Of a DNA stretch of 38,063 nt, positions 1-8,086 are shown one piece after another; the first letter of the stretch is position 1, and each line of letters opens with the position of its first letter. Made by a program: the position numbers and the translations under genes. This DNA comes from a virus. The notes under the pieces are model-generated. The model did no database searches, had not been told where the DNA came from, and saw only the letters and a program-made list of their open reading frames with translations. The stretch lies in IMG/VR virus record IMGVR_UViG_3300032326_001618, positions 1 to 38,063 of that record, one strand, 5' to 3'.

Positions 1-611
1 CCACTACCCTTCACTGTTTTAAAGAATCTTTCTCTAGCAACAGCAGGATCATATTCTGCTTTACCTGTTGGATCATTATTAATTAAAACAAATTTATCAC
101 CAAATGCTTGTTTGTATGTATCAATATTACTATTTACACCAGCCCATGTTTTAACAACAATTGCAGGTGCTAATGCACGATCACGACCAGCATTACGTTC
201 TAATGATGTATAAGGTGAAACCCAAATCATGACCATCATTGTATCGTATCCTAATGCTTCTAATTCAGCTTTTTTCTTTAATAATGGTTTACTAGCAGCA
301 CCAGTACCATCAATAACAATATCTTTCTTTTCACCTGATAATTGTGCAAATTTTTCTTTAGTAGATGCTTGAGCACGACCCATCAATTTAGCTGCTTGAG
401 ACAATTGATCTTGACTGAAATCTGCGATTTTCATGCCTAAACCTGCTGCTTTCAACAGTTCTTCATAGGTGTCATCGACATTGATTACAGTTAAATTTTT
501 CGGTATTAACTGCGCAGATACGAATGTTTTACCAGAACCAGCAGGGCCCGCCATGAATATGGCTTTAGGTTTGCCTTGCGCTTCTTTTAGTAAATCTAGT
601 AACTTAATCAT
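1..611 (-). CDS. P-loop kinase (zeta-toxin/polynucleotide-kinase-like), C-terminus cut by window edge
   Basis: The reading frame is open from an ATG at 609-611 to the left edge, giving 203 residues without a stop, so the C-terminus lies outside the window. A Walker A motif GPAGSGKT sits at residues 22-29, right after a hydrophobic strand (KAIFMAG). A second strand, DIVIDGTG near residue 100, looks like the Walker B or substrate-binding strand of the AAA_33/zeta-toxin class of small-molecule and nucleic-acid kinases. I infer ATP-dependent phosphotransfer, but the substrate cannot be told from sequence. T4-type phages carry similar-sized kinases for nucleotide or RNA-end repair, and a toxin-type kinase is also possible. 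The leader holds an ATATTTATA-type motif 7 nt before the ATG and the hairpin that ends the receptor gene upstream. Confidence 0.75.
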   Translation of the reverse strand, partial: MIKLLDLLKEAQGKPKAIFMAGPAGSGKTFVSAQLIPKNLTVINVDDTYEELLKAAGLGMKIADFSQDQLSQAAKLMGRAQASTKEKFAQLSGEKKDIVIDGTGAASKPLLKKKAELEALGYDTMMVMIWVSPYTSLERNAGRDRALAPAIVVKTWAGVNSNIDTYKQAFGDKFVLINNDPTGKAEYDPAVARERFFKTVKGS

Positions 612-618
612 ACGTGAA

Positions 619-626
619 TATAAATA
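619..626 (-). promoter_or_regulatory. TATTTATA motif before kinase gene
   Basis: On the coding (minus) strand the bases read TATTTATA, ending 7 nt before the kinase ATG. It is one of about ten intergenic copies of this motif in the window. The reverse complement TATAAATA equals the core of T4 late promoters, but here it points away from the gene. Role inferred only. Confidence 0.4.
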
Positions 627-652
627 GGTGACCTGGACAAGCCAAGCCACCT
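626..652 (-). terminator. Hairpin ending the TonB-dependent receptor unit
   Basis: The minus-strand RNA can form an 11-bp stem (AGGUGGCUUGG with UCCAGGUCACCU, two G-U wobbles) around a short loop of about five bases. It lies 23 nt past the receptor stop codon and is followed by an AU-rich tract rather than a pure U-run. The position fits a terminator of the receptor gene with partial read-through into the kinase gene. A second ATATTTATA motif (652-660) abuts its 5' side. Confidence 0.6.
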
Positions 653-674
653 ATAAATATTAGAAAGTATAATA

Positions 675-3600
675 CTATCTACCGAAGATATAACGGATAC
701 CTAACTGAGCAGACCATACATCAAATACAGATGAATTGTATTGATATGAATCTCTAGCTAAGATAGTAGTACCATCTGTTAATCTTTGAGTTGCTAATCT
801 AAATGTTGGAACATTTGTAACTGCATCTCTGCTTACAAAGTTCAAGATTTGAGGAGCAGTTGCTCTTTGTGATATACCGAACTTATTATCAACCATGTTA
901 CCAAAGTTCAAGATATCAGCTCTGATTTGAAAAGCATTTCTCTTACCACCAATCTTAATAAAGATATCTTGTGCTACTGATAAATCGAATCTGTGTAAGT
1001 AAGGTAATAAACCACCATTTCTTTCAGCGTATTTACCATTACGAGTTTTTAAGTAATCGTCTTGGTTTACAAAATTCCAAAATGCAGCTTGTTGTTCTGC
1101 TTCTGTATACACTCTTGTACCAACTGTTAATGGTGCAAATCTGATTTCATTCCATTCTTTAGGAACATAAATTAAATCATTGTTATTTACTCTATCACCA
1201 TTTAAGTCACCTGCTACGATATAAGAGAATGGATTACCTTGTTGGCCTACATAACCTAAAGTGATTGTTGTAGCACCACCGTACTTAGAACCATACTCAA
1301 TTCTGTAACCTAATAAACCTACAAATCTATTTTTAACAAATGCATCTGCAAATGATAAATCTAAATTATTGTTACCTGCAATTGATAATGCTGATTGCCA
1401 AGAACCACTAGCAATTGAACCTGCACTCATAAAGTCTTTTGAGTTAGCAGTTGTCCAAGCGAATGAACCCCAGAAACCTTTTTGGTATGGTTTTTCTAAT
1501 TTCAATGTTAATGATTCGTGGAATGCACCATTCTTACTTGTAAGAACTGCTGCTCTTGAAACATTATTATTTACTCTAACTGTAGCATCAGAACCACCGA
1601 AACGAGGTCTGTTATCTACTCCACCTAAAGTTCCAACTGGAGCCTTTAAGTTAGCTTCGTAGTAATGAACTGCATTAAGTGTTTTATTATACAAATATTC
1701 AGCACTTGCTACTAATCCGAAAATTGGTAACTTTTGATCAACTGCTAAGTTAGTTTTCCAAACTTGTGGAAACTTATAGTTAGGATCTGTTAATGCTAAA
1801 TCAAATGTAGATGGTAAAGTTGGAGTTGATGGGATAAAATATTTGTTAGGATCTGCAGTAAAGCCATATTGAGCTGCAGCAGCACCACTAACATCAATAA
1901 ATCCAGTTAACACACCATTATTACCGATTTGGTTAGATAAGAATACATAAGGAGGACGACCTGTAAATAATCCAGTACCACCTCTAAATTGTGTTTTCTT
2001 TTGTCCTTTCACATCGTAGTTAAAACCTAATCTTGGTTCAAACAATACTTGCGTTTTAGGCATTACACCTGTATTCCATTTTTCACCGTTTGCAAATGTC
2101 ATTGCAGTGATTGCTGGATTTTCAAGTGCTGTGTTTTCGAAATCAATAATATTTGCTCTAACACCAAATGTTAATTTTAAATCTCTAGTTGCGTTATACT
2201 CATCTTGTAAGTATAAATCCAATCTATTTGATTTTAAAGTTTGCATTGGTTCAATTGCTCCTGGTAATGCAGAATATCTGAATTGGAAACGAGCAGGTGC
2301 AAATGTAGATGGTTTACCACCATTAGCTAATGATTGATTAGCCGCAGTATAGAAATCAGCTAAACTATTGAAAATATAAACACCATTTGAAGCAGGGAAG
2401 AACAAGTTATTTGATTGATACTTTTGGAAGTTGAAACCACCAACTAATGTATGCTTACCAGCATATTTTGTTAAGTTGTTAGTTACATTAAAAGTATTGT
2501 AATCTAATTTATTACCTGGAGTAAATGGATCGAATCCAACTGATGTTAATGTGGTTGAACCTTGTAAGATATCAATTGTTGGGAACATTTGGCTCATATA
2601 ACCTCTGTTCTCAATTTGCTTATCATAAGAAACAATTAAGTTATTGTATAATGTATTTGAAATCTTAGAGTTTAATTCAATTACCGCTGAACGAGTGTTA
2701 TCCTGAATAGTGTAACCACTATTTTGGAAACTCATTGCGTTAATGTTTCCTGTTCTATTACCGAAACCTGCAGATTGTGAATTTGAAATTCCAATTTGTG
2801 CTTCAGAATTATGGAATACATAACGTGCAGTTAATTTATTATTTGCGTTAATGTTCCAGTCAACACGAACTAAGAATTTATTAGATGTGTTTGTGTTAGA
2901 ATAACCTTCAAATGGACCAGTTTCATAATTAAACTTGTCTTTCATGAATTTAGAAAGATCAGTTAATTGTTGAAAAGTTGGTCTTGATACTTGTGAACCT
3001 GCTAATGGAGAACCTGTAGAGATCCAAGTTGTACCTGGTTCAGTTCTTTCAATTGATTCATAGTTACCAAAAATAAACAATTTGTTTTTAATAATTGGAG
3101 CGCCTAAACGGAAACCTTGTACTTTCTCATCAAATTTAGATGGAGTTACTTTTGTTCCTCTTGCATTGTTACCTACATAACGAGATGAATTATCACGTTG
3201 TGTTTGATAAACACTACCTTCAACTTCATTTGTACCTGATCTTGTTACAGCGTTAATACCAGCACCTGTAAATCCAGATTGACGAATGTCAAATGGTGCT
3301 ACGTTAACTTGTAATTGATCAATCGCGTCTAATGAAATAGCGCTTGCTCCAGTTCTACCACCTGCTGATGCAGATGAACCTAAACCGAAGTTGTTGTTGA
3401 ACTGAGAGCCATCAATTGTAAAGTTGTTCATACGAGAGTCTTGAGCACCAAATGAAGAACCATTACCGAAAGGATTGTATTTGGTAATACCTTCGATTGT
3501 TCTAGCACCTGTAATAGGGATGCTTTGTAATTCTCTACGTGTAAACTGTTGGGCTGCTCCTGTTTTTTCTTTAGAGAACAGACCAGATTTAGTACCTGTT

Positions 3601-3953
3601 ACAACTACTTCTTTTAATGCAGTTGCTTCATTTACTAATTTAAAATCTACGTTTGATGCTACACCTAATTGAGTGTTTACATCTTTTTCCTCACCTTTTC
3701 TAAATCCTACATACGAAGCATGGATTGTATATGGCCCACCTACTCTTACAGCAGGTAAAACATAAACACCATTCTTGTTTGTAATCGATTTGTACTCAGT
3801 GCCTGTTGGGGTGTGTGTTGCATGAATTACAGCACCAACCAACACTTCTTGTTTTTCGTTCTTAACAACACCAGAAATAGATGAGGTGGTAACTTGACCA
3901 AATCCCATCAAAACTGATACTGAAAGAAGTAACGATAAAATCGCTTTTTTCAT
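675..3953 (-). CDS. TonB-dependent outer-membrane receptor, Oar-like, carried by the phage
   Basis: This is a 1092-residue intact protein. I start it at the ATG at 3951-3953 because MKKAILSLLLSVSVLMGFGQ is a clean signal peptide; the frame stays open further upstream, but that stretch runs through the terminator hairpin. Residues about 24-108 form a carboxypeptidase-regulatory-like beta domain, typical of Bacteroidetes receptors. A TonB-box-like KEVVVTG (114-120) follows, then a plug domain (about 128-260, including a NNFTIDGSQFNN segment) and a long beta-barrel ending in GIRYIFGR. The family sits in the outer membrane and imports ligands using TonB energy; many members are phage receptors. 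Neighbours on both sides are phage genes, so this looks like an acquired host gene. It has a terminator-like hairpin in its leader and another after its stop. Role in the phage is unknown: receptor exchange, superinfection control or nutrient uptake are all possible. Confidence 0.92.
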   Translation of the reverse strand: MKKAILSLLLSVSVLMGFGQVTTSSISGVVKNEKQEVLVGAVIHATHTPTGTEYKSITNKNGVYVLPAVRVGGPYTIHASYVGFRKGEEKDVNTQLGVASNVDFKLVNEATALKEVVVTGTKSGLFSKEKTGAAQQFTRRELQSIPITGARTIEGITKYNPFGNGSSFGAQDSRMNNFTIDGSQFNNNFGLGSSASAGGRTGASAISLDAIDQLQVNVAPFDIRQSGFTGAGINAVTRSGTNEVEGSVYQTQRDNSSRYVGNNARGTKVTPSKFDEKVQGFRLGAPIIKNKLFIFGNYESIERTEPGTTWISTGSPLAGSQVSRPTFQQLTDLSKFMKDKFNYETGPFEGYSNTNTSNKFLVRVDWNINANNKLTARYVFHNSEAQIGISNSQSAGFGNRTGNINAMSFQNSGYTIQDNTRSAVIELNSKISNTLYNNLIVSYDKQIENRGYMSQMFPTIDILQGSTTLTSVGFDPFTPGNKLDYNTFNVTNNLTKYAGKHTLVGGFNFQKYQSNNLFFPASNGVYIFNSLADFYTAANQSLANGGKPSTFAPARFQFRYSALPGAIEPMQTLKSNRLDLYLQDEYNATRDLKLTFGVRANIIDFENTALENPAITAMTFANGEKWNTGVMPKTQVLFEPRLGFNYDVKGQKKTQFRGGTGLFTGRPPYVFLSNQIGNNGVLTGFIDVSGAAAAQYGFTADPNKYFIPSTPTLPSTFDLALTDPNYKFPQVWKTNLAVDQKLPIFGLVASAEYLYNKTLNAVHYYEANLKAPVGTLGGVDNRPRFGGSDATVRVNNNVSRAAVLTSKNGAFHESLTLKLEKPYQKGFWGSFAWTTANSKDFMSAGSIASGSWQSALSIAGNNNLDLSFADAFVKNRFVGLLGYRIEYGSKYGGATTITLGYVGQQGNPFSYIVAGDLNGDRVNNNDLIYVPKEWNEIRFAPLTVGTRVYTEAEQQAAFWNFVNQDDYLKTRNGKYAERNGGLLPYLHRFDLSVAQDIFIKIGGKRNAFQIRADILNFGNMVDNKFGISQRATAPQILNFVSRDAVTNVPTFRLATQRLTDGTTILARDSYQYNSSVFDVWSAQLGIRYIFGR

Positions 3954-3971
3954 CTGTGTTTTGTTTTGGTT

Positions 3972-4002
3972 AAAAAAAAGAGCGGAGACAATGCCCCCGC
4001 TC
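3972..4002 (-). terminator. Strong intrinsic terminator or attenuator in the receptor leader
   Basis: The minus strand forms a 10-bp GC-rich stem (GAGCGGGGGC with GUCUCCGCUC, two G-U wobbles) with an AUU loop, followed at once by eight U residues. It is the best intrinsic terminator in the window. It lies only 18 nt before the receptor ATG, so a promoter between it and the gene is hardly possible. Either it ends transcription from the primase/nuclease genes, or it acts as an attenuator that receptor transcripts must read through. Confidence 0.8.
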
Positions 4003-4064
4003 AAAGCGTTATATATATTTGTATATATTTGTTGTAACAATATGAAAATTTTTGGTTTTCAAAC

Positions 4065-4073
4065 TATAAATAT
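4065..4073 (-). promoter_or_regulatory. ATATTTATA motif upstream of the receptor leader
   Basis: The coding strand reads ATATTTATAG just after the stop of the nuclease gene and about 110 nt before the receptor ATG. If this motif is a promoter, the receptor mRNA would carry a leader of about 100 nt containing the hairpin at 3972-4002. It is the only copy of the motif that lies far from its gene. Confidence 0.35.
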
Positions 4074-4074
4074 G

Positions 4075-4857
4075 TTAAGAAATCTTGACAGATGTAGGTA
4101 ATAATTCAGTCATCGGCTTGAAGTCTGGATTTTCTAAAGTATATATTTCGTATATATTTTTAAACATTTTAAAGTTTTGCTCAATATCATTAACAAACTT
4201 TAATTCCCATCCTTTACCTTGTATCTTTCCATTCTTTCCTTCACCACGTGTATTTGCCTTAACCCATAAAATACCTGTGTGAGTTACTTTTTCATCATGT
4301 GTTTCATTCCATGCTTGAGCATAAGCAGCTAACTGTAAGTCATAGCTAGTATGTAATGAATTAGATGTTTTAAGATCTAATAACCAAATATTTTCAAACA
4401 TTCTAACAACTAAATCGGCTGTACCAGCATATTTGTGTTCGTCTGAGAATAAGTGGTATTCGGTTGCTATTAATTCTGGTTTGTGTGTATTCCAAAAATC
4501 AGCAAAGCGTAAAATCATTCTCCAAACATCTAAGTTATACTTAGCGTTTCCAAATTCATCTATCCAAGTAATTTCTTTACCATTTAAAAAATCATCTACA
4601 GCATTGTGTACTTGAGTACCTTCGCCTGCTGCTTTAGCTGCGATAATATCGCTATTATGTCCTACATCTTTTAACCAAGAATGGAAAAATTGATTTTTAG
4701 GGAAATAATTTAAAACTGACGTTACTGAAGGATAATAATTGCCTTCTCGTCTGTAGAATCTACTGTCCAAAACATTAACTTGTTTGTCCCCTTCAGCGTA
4801 TTCAATAATACGTTTGATTTTAGGGTCTTTGATAATGTTTACGTTTTTTTCGATCAT
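4075..4857 (-). CDS. PD-(D/E)XK nuclease, RecB/Cas4-like
   Basis: A 260-residue protein with the ordered motifs of the RecB-type nuclease family: GTQVH (80-84), a conserved Glu in ATEYHLF (E133), GTADLV (D148), the catalytic DLK (D161, K163) and the Q-x3-Y motif QLAAY (Q175, Y179). Members cut or resect DNA ends using a metal ion; phage versions act in recombination, replication or host DNA breakdown. No iron-sulfur cysteine cluster is visible, unlike classical Cas4. Its ATG overlaps the stop of the primase gene by four bases (ATGA), which suggests translational coupling and a shared role in DNA replication or processing. The exact substrate is not predictable. Confidence 0.85.
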   Translation of the reverse strand: MIEKNVNIIKDPKIKRIIEYAEGDKQVNVLDSRFYRREGNYYPSVTSVLNYFPKNQFFHSWLKDVGHNSDIIAAKAAGEGTQVHNAVDDFLNGKEITWIDEFGNAKYNLDVWRMILRFADFWNTHKPELIATEYHLFSDEHKYAGTADLVVRMFENIWLLDLKTSNSLHTSYDLQLAAYAQAWNETHDEKVTHTGILWVKANTRGEGKNGKIQGKGWELKFVNDIEQNFKMFKNIYEIYTLENPDFKPMTELLPTSVKIS

Positions 4858-5801
4858 ATGTTTTGTAATTTTTTCTCAAGCAAACTTTGAAAAGTCAAAG
4901 GTTCTGTATGCTCAAGAGTATTTAAAAATGCCTCAAACCCGATTTCGTTTGCATCTTTACCTTCTAATTCTACCATATAAACCTCTTTACCATACGACAT
5001 TAATTTTTCGGCATGTTTAAGAGCATCTTTTTTAGCATCATTATCTAGTGCAATGTAAATTCTATCAACGCTTGATTTTACTAGTTTTTCCATTAGTTTG
5101 TTATGTAACACTTTACCTAATAATGGAATAACGTTTCGTTTAATAGTGATTGCATCAAACATACCTTCACAAAGTATGATTGGTGCATCCCAGTTTATGT
5201 ATAATTCTAAACCTATAACTTCTTTAGATGCTACAGGTGGGTTTTTGTATTTACGATCTGAATCTTTATAAGCGCGAGCAACAAAATAATTTAATATTCC
5301 GTTTGCATCATATGAGGGTATAATTACTCGTCCAACATACGAACCTTCTTTACAGAAACCAATATTGTATTTTAAAATATCATCCATAGTTACGCCTCGT
5401 TTCTTTAAAAATCGTAAAGCGTGTTTAGATTCAATTTGAGCTATTCTATCAGTAACGAACGTAGAATGGTCATTAAATGCGATAAATTCAGCGGGTAAAG
5501 CGAGTGCCTCAGTAGATACAATGTCTTCCACATTTGTAGGCTGAATGAGCAGACTTAGGTCAGTAAATTTGTCTGGTGTTGCTTTTGCCTGTTTAAATAG
5601 GGTACGTATAGTTTTACCCTTAGTATCACATACCCAACAATGCCAAAAATTTTCCTTTTTAGCTGTGGTACGTAATGATACTTCTAGTTTGTTCTTATGA
5701 TGAGAACAGAATGGACACTTAAAAGCATAGTTACCTTTGCTCGTTGGTGTTCCTTTACCTAAAACAGATTCTACTAATACTAGTAGAGCAGCATTTTCCA
5801 T
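4854..5801 (-). CDS. gp61: DnaG/gp61-type DNA primase
   Basis: A 315-residue primase, close to the length of T4 gp61 (342). An N-terminal zinc-binding domain shows C29-P-F-C32 with His 34/35, then C55-W-V-C58. The TOPRIM core carries the acidic motif CEGMFDA (E212) and the metal-binding ALDNDAKKD (D253, D255). The enzyme would make RNA primers for lagging-strand synthesis together with a phage helicase, which is not in this window. It is the first gene of a coupled pair with the RecB-like nuclease. The leader has no Shine-Dalgarno sequence. The family assignment is secure; the gp61 name is inferred from the T4-like context. Confidence 0.9.
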   Translation of the reverse strand: MENAALLVLVESVLGKGTPTSKGNYAFKCPFCSHHKNKLEVSLRTTAKKENFWHCWVCDTKGKTIRTLFKQAKATPDKFTDLSLLIQPTNVEDIVSTEALALPAEFIAFNDHSTFVTDRIAQIESKHALRFLKKRGVTMDDILKYNIGFCKEGSYVGRVIIPSYDANGILNYFVARAYKDSDRKYKNPPVASKEVIGLELYINWDAPIILCEGMFDAITIKRNVIPLLGKVLHNKLMEKLVKSSVDRIYIALDNDAKKDALKHAEKLMSYGKEVYMVELEGKDANEIGFEAFLNTLEHTEPLTFQSLLEKKLQNI

Positions 5802-5819
5802 AACCGGAAATATAATAAT

Positions 5820-6275
5820 TTACTCTGCCGAAATCAAATCTTTTCTATAAAATTTACCTAGTATATTGTCGTTCATGTATCTGTCGTCTTCTAGAACGTT
5901 GTACTGGAATAAACATTTAGTTTCCCAATATGTTAATTCCTTTTTATTTCTACATAACATTAATACGTAACGTTTCAGTTCGTCCTTTGGTAATGATTTT
6001 ACTTCAGTATTAGAACCATAGTAAGTTTTCCAGTCGCTTTCTTTAATTACTATTTTTTTAGATGGTCTTTTACCTCTAGTAACAGGAATCTCAGCTAACT
6101 CTTTCTTACCTAATTTTTTTGTTTGTGTGTGTTGAAATGCTTTTTTACCAATGTATGTACGGCCTGTTTTTAAATGAACAGTCATGTAGACGTATCCATA
6201 ATACTCAGTAAAATCGAATGTGGAATCGTTAATCATATCCTCTACCTCAGTAGCAGGACCTAAAACTTGAAACAT
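5820..6275 (-). CDS. GIY-YIG-like phage endonuclease
   Basis: A 151-residue protein with a GIY-YIG-like core: YGYVY (26-30) and GRTYIGKK (38-45) would be the two name-giving strands. Further on are a DWKTYYGS segment (81-88), a Glu in TYWETK (E118) that could be the metal ligand, and a late MNDNILG segment. Similar small proteins are common in T4-like phages and are usually annotated as putative endonucleases. It may be a free-standing homing-type or host-DNA nuclease. It sits directly upstream of the primase gene with an 18-nt gap. Family call is by motif only. Confidence 0.65.
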   Translation of the reverse strand: MFQVLGPATEVEDMINDSTFDFTEYYGYVYMTVHLKTGRTYIGKKAFQHTQTKKLGKKELAEIPVTRGKRPSKKIVIKESDWKTYYGSNTEVKSLPKDELKRYVLMLCRNKKELTYWETKCLFQYNVLEDDRYMNDNILGKFYRKDLISAE

Positions 6276-6293
6276 AACTATTATTTTATTTTA

Positions 6294-6905
6294 TTATATT
6301 AAACCCATACCTGCCACTATTTCAGCTACTTTATCTCTTTGATAAATATGAACTTCATTATCTGATAGTTCTTTTATTAAAAAGCCTTCTTCATCTTTAT
6401 AATGACTATAAACGTCTATGTATATAAAATTTTCTTCAGAACATTTCTGAATTAAAAGATTATTTAATTTTAAAGTATATCTAGCTCTATCTTCATCAGC
6501 TCCAATAAATGGATAGTTTGGATTATTAATAGATTCATCAAACGTTCCTGAATAAAACTTAACAGGAGGTACTACACTCATTACTGCTATATCTGAATGG
6601 ACTGTTTTAATATAAGTAATATAGTTATTAACTAATGTTTCTATTACTTCATCTTCATCTCTTCCTTCTTCTGTTATTTGTTTATTAATATGACATCTAA
6701 CATCAATCTCTCCAAATGCCATTACCCATAATCCTTCATTTGTAACTTCACCTGTGCTAAGAAATAATTCTAAATATTCTCCTAAACCTCTAGTACCAAC
6801 TCTATACATAGTAGTAGGTCCAATAGGGATAGTAGATATCTTATCTGAGAATCCACTTAGTGTTCCTGCGTGTGAATCTCCTAAACAATAGATTTTGTCG
6901 TACAT
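6294..6905 (-). CDS. SGNH/GDSL-like hydrolase
   Basis: A 203-residue protein that starts with a strand and the block I motif GDSH (D10-S11-H12), the catalytic-serine block of SGNH esterases. A block III-like GEIDVR (65-70) and a C-terminal Asp/His pair (D182, H186 in SDNEVH) complete a plausible triad. There is no signal peptide. Such enzymes remove, or occasionally transfer, acyl groups on carbohydrates. Since the next genes upstream are a structural protein, a Pro/Ser/Thr-rich protein and then a glycosyltransferase block, a role in tailoring a glycan is a reasonable inference, but the substrate is unknown. Confidence 0.7.
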   Translation of the reverse strand: MYDKIYCLGDSHAGTLSGFSDKISTIPIGPTTMYRVGTRGLGEYLELFLSTGEVTNEGLWVMAFGEIDVRCHINKQITEEGRDEDEVIETLVNNYITYIKTVHSDIAVMSVVPPVKFYSGTFDESINNPNYPFIGADEDRARYTLKLNNLLIQKCSEENFIYIDVYSHYKDEEGFLIKELSDNEVHIYQRDKVAEIVAGMGLI

Positions 6906-6908
6906 AAT

Positions 6909-7286
6909 TTAAGTGTCATATTTAACTACAAACGTCATGTCTGTATAAGGTGAAATTAATATTGGTTTACCAAATTTAGCAACTGCTAATAATTCGTTAT
7001 TATCATTATATAAACCTAATGCAGTTGCATATGGTGTAAAATATGATCCTGAAGGTAAATTAGAACCAGTAGCAAAATGTTTTAAAGTATTATCTAAAGA
7101 ACCTGTTAATGTATATTCATCACTACCTGGTTTTTTAATTATATATTGACTGCCTGATACAAGTAATGTTGGGTTGTAAGACAAGTTATATTCACTTTCT
7201 TGAATAACACAGCGCACTTCGTTTTCATAAACGATATGTTCATTTTTAAAAAGTATTGAAAAAGATCCACTGTGTATTGTTGCCAT
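6909..7286 (-). CDS. Small virion-type protein sharing a C-terminal module with the 17.85-18.83 kb gene
   Basis: A 125-residue protein of unknown function. Its C-terminal half (GLYNDNNELLAVAKFGKP and a final beta-like segment) matches the end of the 326-residue protein at 17850-18830, sharing the exact core YNDNNELLAVAK. At DNA level a run of 26 bases is identical (6985-7010 and 17926-17951). It looks like a stand-alone copy of that structural module. Closely packed between the SGNH hydrolase (3-nt gap) and the Pro/Ser/Thr-rich protein (9-nt gap), it is most likely a tail or baseplate accessory component. Confidence 0.65.
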   Translation of the reverse strand: MATIHSGSFSILFKNEHIVYENEVRCVIQESEYNLSYNPTLLVSGSQYIIKKPGSDEYTLTGSLDNTLKHFATGSNLPSGSYFTPYATALGLYNDNNELLAVAKFGKPILISPYTDMTFVVKYDT

Positions 7287-7295
7287 TGTTTAATA

Positions 7296-8057
7296 TTATC
7301 TTTGATTACCTAAGTATACATCAACAAAATAACTGTTTCCTAGAGTAGCTGTAGTAAATACACCACCACAAGAAGTTTTATTTTCTGTAGGAGCTAAAGC
7401 TGTTTGGTAATAAGGGCTACAAGCATCTGGTATACTATTAATGTAATTGTATATAGTTGATAATTGGTAACTGAATGCTTTAACAGTATGTAATGCTACA
7501 ACATAGAATTGAGTACCGTTTGGTATGCTGAAAGTGTATGAACTATTACTTGTTAATGGAGATCCAATTTGTGTAATAGTATTTCCGTTAAATAATGTTA
7601 CACTACCTGCGTTACCTGAATCTATTGTTAAGTTAACTGTAATGTTAACTAATGGAATCGTTGGTGAAGGGGTAATAGAAGGGGTTGGTGTAGGAGTTGT
7701 AGTTATCGTAGGAGTGATTGTTGGTGTTCTAGTTGGGTCTGGAGTTCGTGATGGTGGGAGTGGAGATTGTGTTGGTGTTGGTGATGGAGATGCGTTTGGT
7801 GTTAGTGATGGTGTTGGTGATGGAGATGGTGGGATTCCCACAATGTTTTTAATTACAGTTCGTGTCGCACAAGCAGGATTTACATTCACTACTGAAATTT
7901 GAGTTGTTGCATCAGAAACGTTTGTTTGAAATCCTTGTTGAAGTGATGTTAAACTCAAATTAGAAGCAAGTTCTTGGCCTGTATTATAGTTGTAGACGTT
8001 ATAAGGTCCTGGTGAAGTAACACTTCCTGTAAGCTGTACGTAAATTATCTGTGCCAA
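7296..8057 (-). CDS. Pro/Ser/Thr-repeat stalk protein (short form)
   Basis: A 253-residue protein in three parts: an N-terminal beta-like domain (1-74), a Pro/Ser/Thr-rich stalk (about 76-135, repeats such as TPSPTP and RTPDPTRTP) and a C-terminal beta-like domain with two cysteines. The only usable start is a TTG at 8055-8057, two codons after an in-frame stop, so the start codon is unusual. The [10 protein letters not shown] pattern recurs in the larger protein at 15846-17843. I infer an extended fibre or decoration protein. The stalk would be a natural target for O-glycosylation by the enzymes encoded next door. Host-binding specificity cannot be read from sequence. Confidence 0.7.
   Translation of the reverse strand: MAQIIYVQLTGSVTSPGPYNVYNYNTGQELASNLSLTSLQQGFQTNVSDATTQISVVNVNPACATRTVIKNIVGIPPSPSPTPSLTPNASPSPTPTQSPLPPSRTPDPTRTPTITPTITTTPTPTPSITPSPTIPLVNITVNLTIDSGNAGSVTLFNGNTITQIGSPLTSNSSYTFSIPNGTQFYVVALHTVKAFSYQLSTIYNYINSIPDACSPYYQTALAPTENKTSCGGVFTTATLGNSYFVDVYLGNQR
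7653..7832. repeat. Degenerate repeat encoding a Pro/Ser/Thr stalk
   Basis: About 180 bp of imperfect short repeats coding for PT/PS-rich residues 76-135 of the protein at 7296-8057. It is related in wording to the longer array at 16203-16913, suggesting exchange or common origin. Confidence 0.7.
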
Positions 8058-8077
8058 ACTATGTTATGTTTTGTATA

Positions 8078-8086
8078 TATAAATAT
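8078..8086 (-). promoter_or_regulatory. ATATTTATA motif before the short stalk gene
   Basis: Coding-strand ATATTTATA ending 20 nt before the TTG start of the short stalk gene and just after the stop of the bifunctional glycosyltransferase gene. This marks a possible transcription start inside the glycan block. Confidence 0.4.

Noticed and set aside
4010-4031. Two TATATTTG boxes on the plus strand that match the Bacteroidetes TAnnTTTG -7 element
   Set aside because: They point away from the receptor gene and no plus-strand gene follows.
7525-7902. Gly/Val-rich plus-strand frame over the short stalk gene
   Set aside because: It is the complement of the Pro/Ser/Thr repeats; the same holds for 16153-17010.
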